This document shows positions 60,455 through 64,000 of a DNA stretch of 64,000 nt, piece by piece (position 1 is the stretch's first letter; each line of letters starts with the position of its first letter). The position numbers were made by a program, and so were the translations under genes. Where the stretch lies: the NCBI GenBank assembly GCA_964023205.1, contig OZ026847.1, forward strand, positions 13,461,182 to 13,525,181. Direction: 5' to 3'. Source of the stretch: Lutraria lutraria. Lineage: Eukaryota > Mollusca > Bivalvia > Venerida > Mactridae. A model generated the notes under the pieces. That model ran no database searches, was not told the origin of the DNA, and was given only the letters and a program-made list of their open reading frames with translations.

Positions 60455-60805
60455 GTAAGTCAGATGCTCGGCTAATTAGGCTGTTAATATTACGGCCAAA
60501 TTATTAATATACAAGTACTATATACAGTACTGAGCCCTACATATGTCCAAACTTTTTATTCAAATACATTGATCATGACAACGACAGGCACGTTTGAGTA
60601 GCCCAGTCTTTGCTTTACTCTAGCTCTAGGATTCCAGGTCTAGTCTCACATTCATGTCATCAAATATAATAGGAGGGAATTGATGTTGTCATCGAACCAG
60701 CGACAACCTGCATGCAAGTCAGATTTTCTAATAACTTGGCTAATCAGGCTGTTAATATTACAGCAAATTTATAAACGAGCACTATAATACAGTGCTGCTA
60801 CATTT
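60455..60805. repeat. Direct duplication with a tRNA-Ala-like segment
   Basis: About 90 bp at 60455-60545 (AAGTCAGATGCTCGGCTAAT, GGCTGTTAATATTACGG) recurs at 60715-60805. Around the second copy the minus strand reads TTAGAAAATCTGACTTGCAT GCAGG then GTCGCTGGTTCGATGA. This resembles a tRNA with a CTTGCAT anticodon loop (Ala type) and a B box, so the source is probably a tRNA-derived SINE. Confidence 0.5.
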
Positions 60806-61149
60806 TCGTTAAAATCTAGACTTAGAAAAGATACATATTCATTTTCGAATCATTAAAGCATTCGAAAACCTTACGCATGCGGTGTCCGAATTTGAGTTGC
60901 AGTCCAATACATTGACTACACTCCAATATTACAAAAAAAAAAATGGACGGCTGTACATTGAGAGTGACCCATTCGTAAAAAAATATTGGACAGTGATAAC
61001 CAAAGGATGTTGTCACAGAAATCTTTTAAAATGAGTATGATGAGCTTTTGAACACGCAATGAAATATAAAATATAATATAAAACATCGCAAATTCCTGAA
61101 ATTTCAAATTTAGTACACAGAAGCACCACCATTACTGATAATAACATTT

Positions 61150-61395
61150 TAAAGACGATTGGGGATCGAATGTATTAAATTCAGAAGGTGGGATGGGGAG
61201 ATCTTGTTCCATGATACGAGACGTAGGCGACGTCGTAGCTGCGTCATTGTCATAGGGATGAGATCTCTGTATGCCTATGAGTTGCCAGGCCATCCATCTT
61301 TCGGAAAACAATATTTAAATTTTCAATACACCATTCCTGGCTTATAGCAGCGGTGTGTGGTGTTGCTCTATCATATTGAAAAAAGAACAGTTAAT
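61150..61395 (-). pseudogene. Tc1/mariner transposase remnant
   Basis: Minus-strand translation near 61270-61390 gives FFQYDRATPHTAAISQEWCI followed by ENLNIVF. It resembles the conserved block around the second catalytic aspartate of Tc1/mariner transposases (Q-D-x-A-x-P-H-T-A), with the key Asp still visible. Downstream the frame is broken by stops. Nothing upstream is recognisable. Confidence 0.6.
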
Positions 61396-62169
61396 ACTTT
61401 CTCCAAGGCTTTTTAAATGTTTGGAAATTTTTCAAGTGGAGTTTTCACGTTTAAACTTGACTGCGGTGATCATTTTCTTTAACCTACCCCCGATTTCATT
61501 TGGACGCACTGTGCGCTTAAAATCAGACACATGCCCTAAAGGCGTCCATCTGCCTTTCCAATTTCTCTCAGATTTTCACAAACGTTTCTAAATTTCTAAA
61601 TTAGAAAGTCTAAATTCAGAAAATGTCTGACTGTTCATTTTCATGAACGGGATTTGGATTTACAGCCGGCATTTAACTTTATTTGTTTACTTCTGTATTT
61701 ACAATATTCTTGGTAACGATGCGCGTGTGAAAATAACGCCATGATACTATGGTAAAACAACATTTGTTGAGATATAACGCACATACAATTTTATTGAAAT
61801 CGTGGTAGGGTACGGAGTCATAATATAATATAGCATGAAAAAGCGGAACGAACTTTCTTTACACCCTTTATGAATGATTATGTTTTTGTACTAAAGCAAG
61901 GTCAAGGATACCAAAAGGCCTTAAAGAAATCGATTTTAATTAATAAAAAAAAACACAGCTCATGAATATAATGTGACAAACGAATATCAGATTTATTCAA
62001 TTTAATGCGTTTTTGCTGTGCATCGCTCGTCATAGTCTAAAATTATGAAAACATTGGCCGTCCGTTGTTTTGTGTGTGCGTTTGCCCACATTTATTTAGA
62101 GATTAACCACTAAGAAGCCGAAAGTGTTTTTAAATTGAGTCAAACATATTCCTCTTTTTCGGTCAACAG

Positions 62170-62277
62170 CCGAGCACAACTGGCAATGTTCTACTCCAGA
62201 TGTACAAGTATGATTGTTAACCAGATGCTAACATGGCGACACCACAATCTTGGGGAGCAGTAAAGTTTCACCACAAG
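62170..62277 (+). other. Candidate exon with strong donor
   Basis: After the acceptor TTTTTCGGTCAACAG at 62169 the sequence runs to the donor CACAAG|GTAAGA at 62277/62278. An ATG in good context (AACATGGCG) at 62233 gives MATPQSWGAVKFHHK in phase 0. Alternatively the exon could be an internal one, read in another frame from 59867. No product is recognised and no later exon was found before the window ends. Confidence 0.25.
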
Positions 62278-62529
62278 GTAAGACAAATATATGCAATGCT
62301 GAATATGTTTGCTAAAGTAAAATCGACACATTTACATAAGACCTACTTTTGACAAGGTGCACCAATATAAGTGAATTCATCAGTAACTAATATTTAACCA
62401 ATATCTATGAGTTTGTAACCGCGTCGGTAACGGGGTTCTTCAAAATGAAGGTCACATTTGAGGTAAAAGGGCATAGAGTCGATTTAAAAAATCACATAAA
62501 TGTGAATTTATGTTCTAGTATCAGTCTGT

Positions 62530-63340
62530 ATGCCGATGTGCATTCAGTTGTGTTAATACGTGTGTAACCACCGTTGACTTTAATGAATGTTGCTATTCTC
62601 CTCCTCATGAAGTTTTTGAGACGGCAAATGACGTCATTGGGTAATGCCATTCAACAGGGAGGGCATGTCTTAGATCATTGACCTTAATGATTTGATAAGT
62701 ATGGCGTACCCGACGCCAAAGCTCGTCCAAGTGTTATGTGGGGTTTTTGTCAGGCGAAATCGCCGGCCACGGCAAGACGTTGATACCATTCTGAGCCAAA
62801 AACTGTGTCGTAACACGAGCTGTGTGTGTCTCGAGTTTTCCTGCTGCAGAATCACGCAAGTTTCACGTTCAATCGCCTGTAAACTGATAACCTACCGTCA
62901 GTAAAGCTGACCCTGAAGCGTGACTCGTCGGTACAAATCACGTTTCGCCACTGGGCTCGGGTCAAATGCCTATGACGTCGAACCCAAGTTAAGCGGTCGG
63001 CTCTGTGACGCACAGTTAGAATGTGTCCTGTATATGGTCGATGTGCACACATTGGTGCTCTATCTCGAGCCGTGAGCATGTGTCGCCGTGCAGTTTCCGT
63101 TTCTGGGGTAAAGCGATTATGTAAATGAGTCGTCTACGAGACGTCGCTCGGGGCCTACCTGATCTCGGCCTATCCATAACTAACCCAGTAGTTTCATACC
63201 GAGTTGTCAGGTTGTGAATTCACATGTTTGCCTAGAGCACCCAAAATGAGAGCAATGTCATGTACAGACGTGCTGGCTCTAAGCATACCGACAGCCTGAT
63301 TTCTCTGATTTTCAGATAGCAGAAGCATTTCCGTTTTCAG
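62530..63340 (-). pseudogene. Tc1-like transposase pseudogene
   Basis: Minus-strand pieces appear in the order of a Tc1 transposase: LLSENQRNQAVGMLRAS (N-terminal helix-turn-helix), DRPRSGRPRATSRRR (linker), RHRHLTRAQWRNVICTDESR (first catalytic Asp), then THTARVTTQFLAQNGINVLP and WPAISPDKNPT, with a final arm near 62540-62660. Frame changes and stops separate the pieces, so it is inactive. The 5' side is replaced by the GC-rich palindrome at 63449, and no intact terminal inverted repeat was seen. Confidence 0.85.
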
Positions 63341-63439
63341 TCGAAATTGCAAGCATGTTCTTTTTGTGTCAGTGATAAAGAGTACGTGTGCCTGGAAAAA
63401 GCAACTGAAATCAACCCGGTGTAACAGGCCATTCTTCCC

Positions 63440-63545
63440 CCCCCCCCTGGCCACTTTTCCCCGGGGAAAAGTGGCCTAGGCATTTTTTTCCCCGGGGAAA
63501 AAGTGGCCTAGGCCAATTCCTTTCCCTCTAAGCCACTTTTCCCCC
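63440..63545. repeat. GC-rich palindromes of GGCCACTTTTCCCC type
   Basis: 63449-63476 is a perfect 28-bp palindrome (GGCCACTTTTCCCC and its complement). A second, TTTTTCCCCGGGGAAAAA, follows near 63484-63506. The word CCACTTTTCCCC returns once more near 63533. AGTGGCCTAGG recurs between them. A poly-C run precedes the block. Confidence 0.85.
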
Positions 63546-63564
63546 CTGATTTTTTCATTTGTAT

Positions 63565-64000
63565 ATCTACATATTTCGCTTAACGTCTGTTTGTTTATAT
63601 TTCTGAGTTTATATTTACTTTTGTATGTTCATATTTTTGAGTTTATATTTACTTCTGTATGTACAAATTTCTGAGTTTATATTCACTTCCTTATGTTCCT
63701 TTTTCTGTGTATGTATTTACTTCTGTATGCTCATTTTTCTGAGTTTATACTTTCTAAGTTGATACTTACGTCTGTAAGTTCGTACTTCTGAGTTTATACT
63801 TACTTCTGAATGTTCACATTTATGAGCTTATACTTACTTCTGTAAGTTCATATTTCTGAGTTTATATTCACTTCTATAGTCCATACTTCTGAGTTTATAC
63901 TTACTTCTGAAGGTTCATATTTATGAGTTTATACTTATGTCTTTATGTTCATATTTTTGGGTTTATACTTATGTCTTTATGTTCATATTTCTGATTTTAT
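63565..64000. repeat. Minisatellite with 34-bp unit, running off the window
   Basis: About 12 to 13 degenerate units follow the pattern ACTTCTGTATGTTCATATTT, CTGAGTTTATATTT. Later units have TTATACTTA. The array continues past 64000. Confidence 0.85.

Overview
The window looks like a piece of an AT-rich animal nuclear genome, most likely a bivalve mollusc or a close lophotrochozoan. This is inferred from spliced genes with large introns, a duplicated B-box/coiled-coil/NHL-type TRIM-like gene, a secreted lectin gene with a mucin stalk, decayed LINEs, tRNA-derived SINEs, TIR elements and long minisatellites. There are no bacterial operons, CRISPR arrays or rRNA genes. All exon structures below were worked out by eye from splice sites, reading phase and protein resemblance; no alignment or search was run.

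Layout. 1-7.5 kb: two large minisatellites (45/54-bp and 42-bp units), a TTAA-flanked MITE and short repeats. 7.7-10.2 kb: a 5'-truncated LINE on the minus strand with one in-frame stop. 11.1-18.5 kb: a decayed, near full-length LINE on the plus strand, split by a 3.7-kb TIR element with a 4-bp target duplication. 21.4-29.7 kb (minus): a five-exon gene for NAA38, the Sm-like NatC subunit. It has a 26-bp micro-exon that abuts a 22-bp minisatellite whose units repeat its own splice acceptor. 32.1-38.5 kb and 41.1-45.9 kb (minus): two tandem copies of a TRIM-like gene, part of a larger segmental duplication. Comparing them gives an empty site for a 1,950-bp CpG-rich palindromic element in copy A and bounds a 2.4-kb TIR element in copy B. 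48.0-54.7 kb (minus): a ten-exon gene for a 617-residue secreted protein with a Cys-containing N-terminal module, a Thr/Ser stalk and two C-type-lectin domains. 58.6-59.1 kb (plus): a small two-exon secreted protein that starts with a similar Asp-Tyr-x-Cys module. 59.8-64 kb: candidate first exons, tRNA-derived repeats, two dead Tc1/mariner transposases, a GC-rich palindrome and a 34-bp minisatellite running off the window.

Functionally, NAA38 is housekeeping (co-translational N-terminal acetylation). The TRIM-like pair and the lectin belong to families that expand in molluscs and are often tied to recognition or immunity. That link is family knowledge and is not shown by this sequence. Most of the rest is mobile or tandemly repeated DNA.
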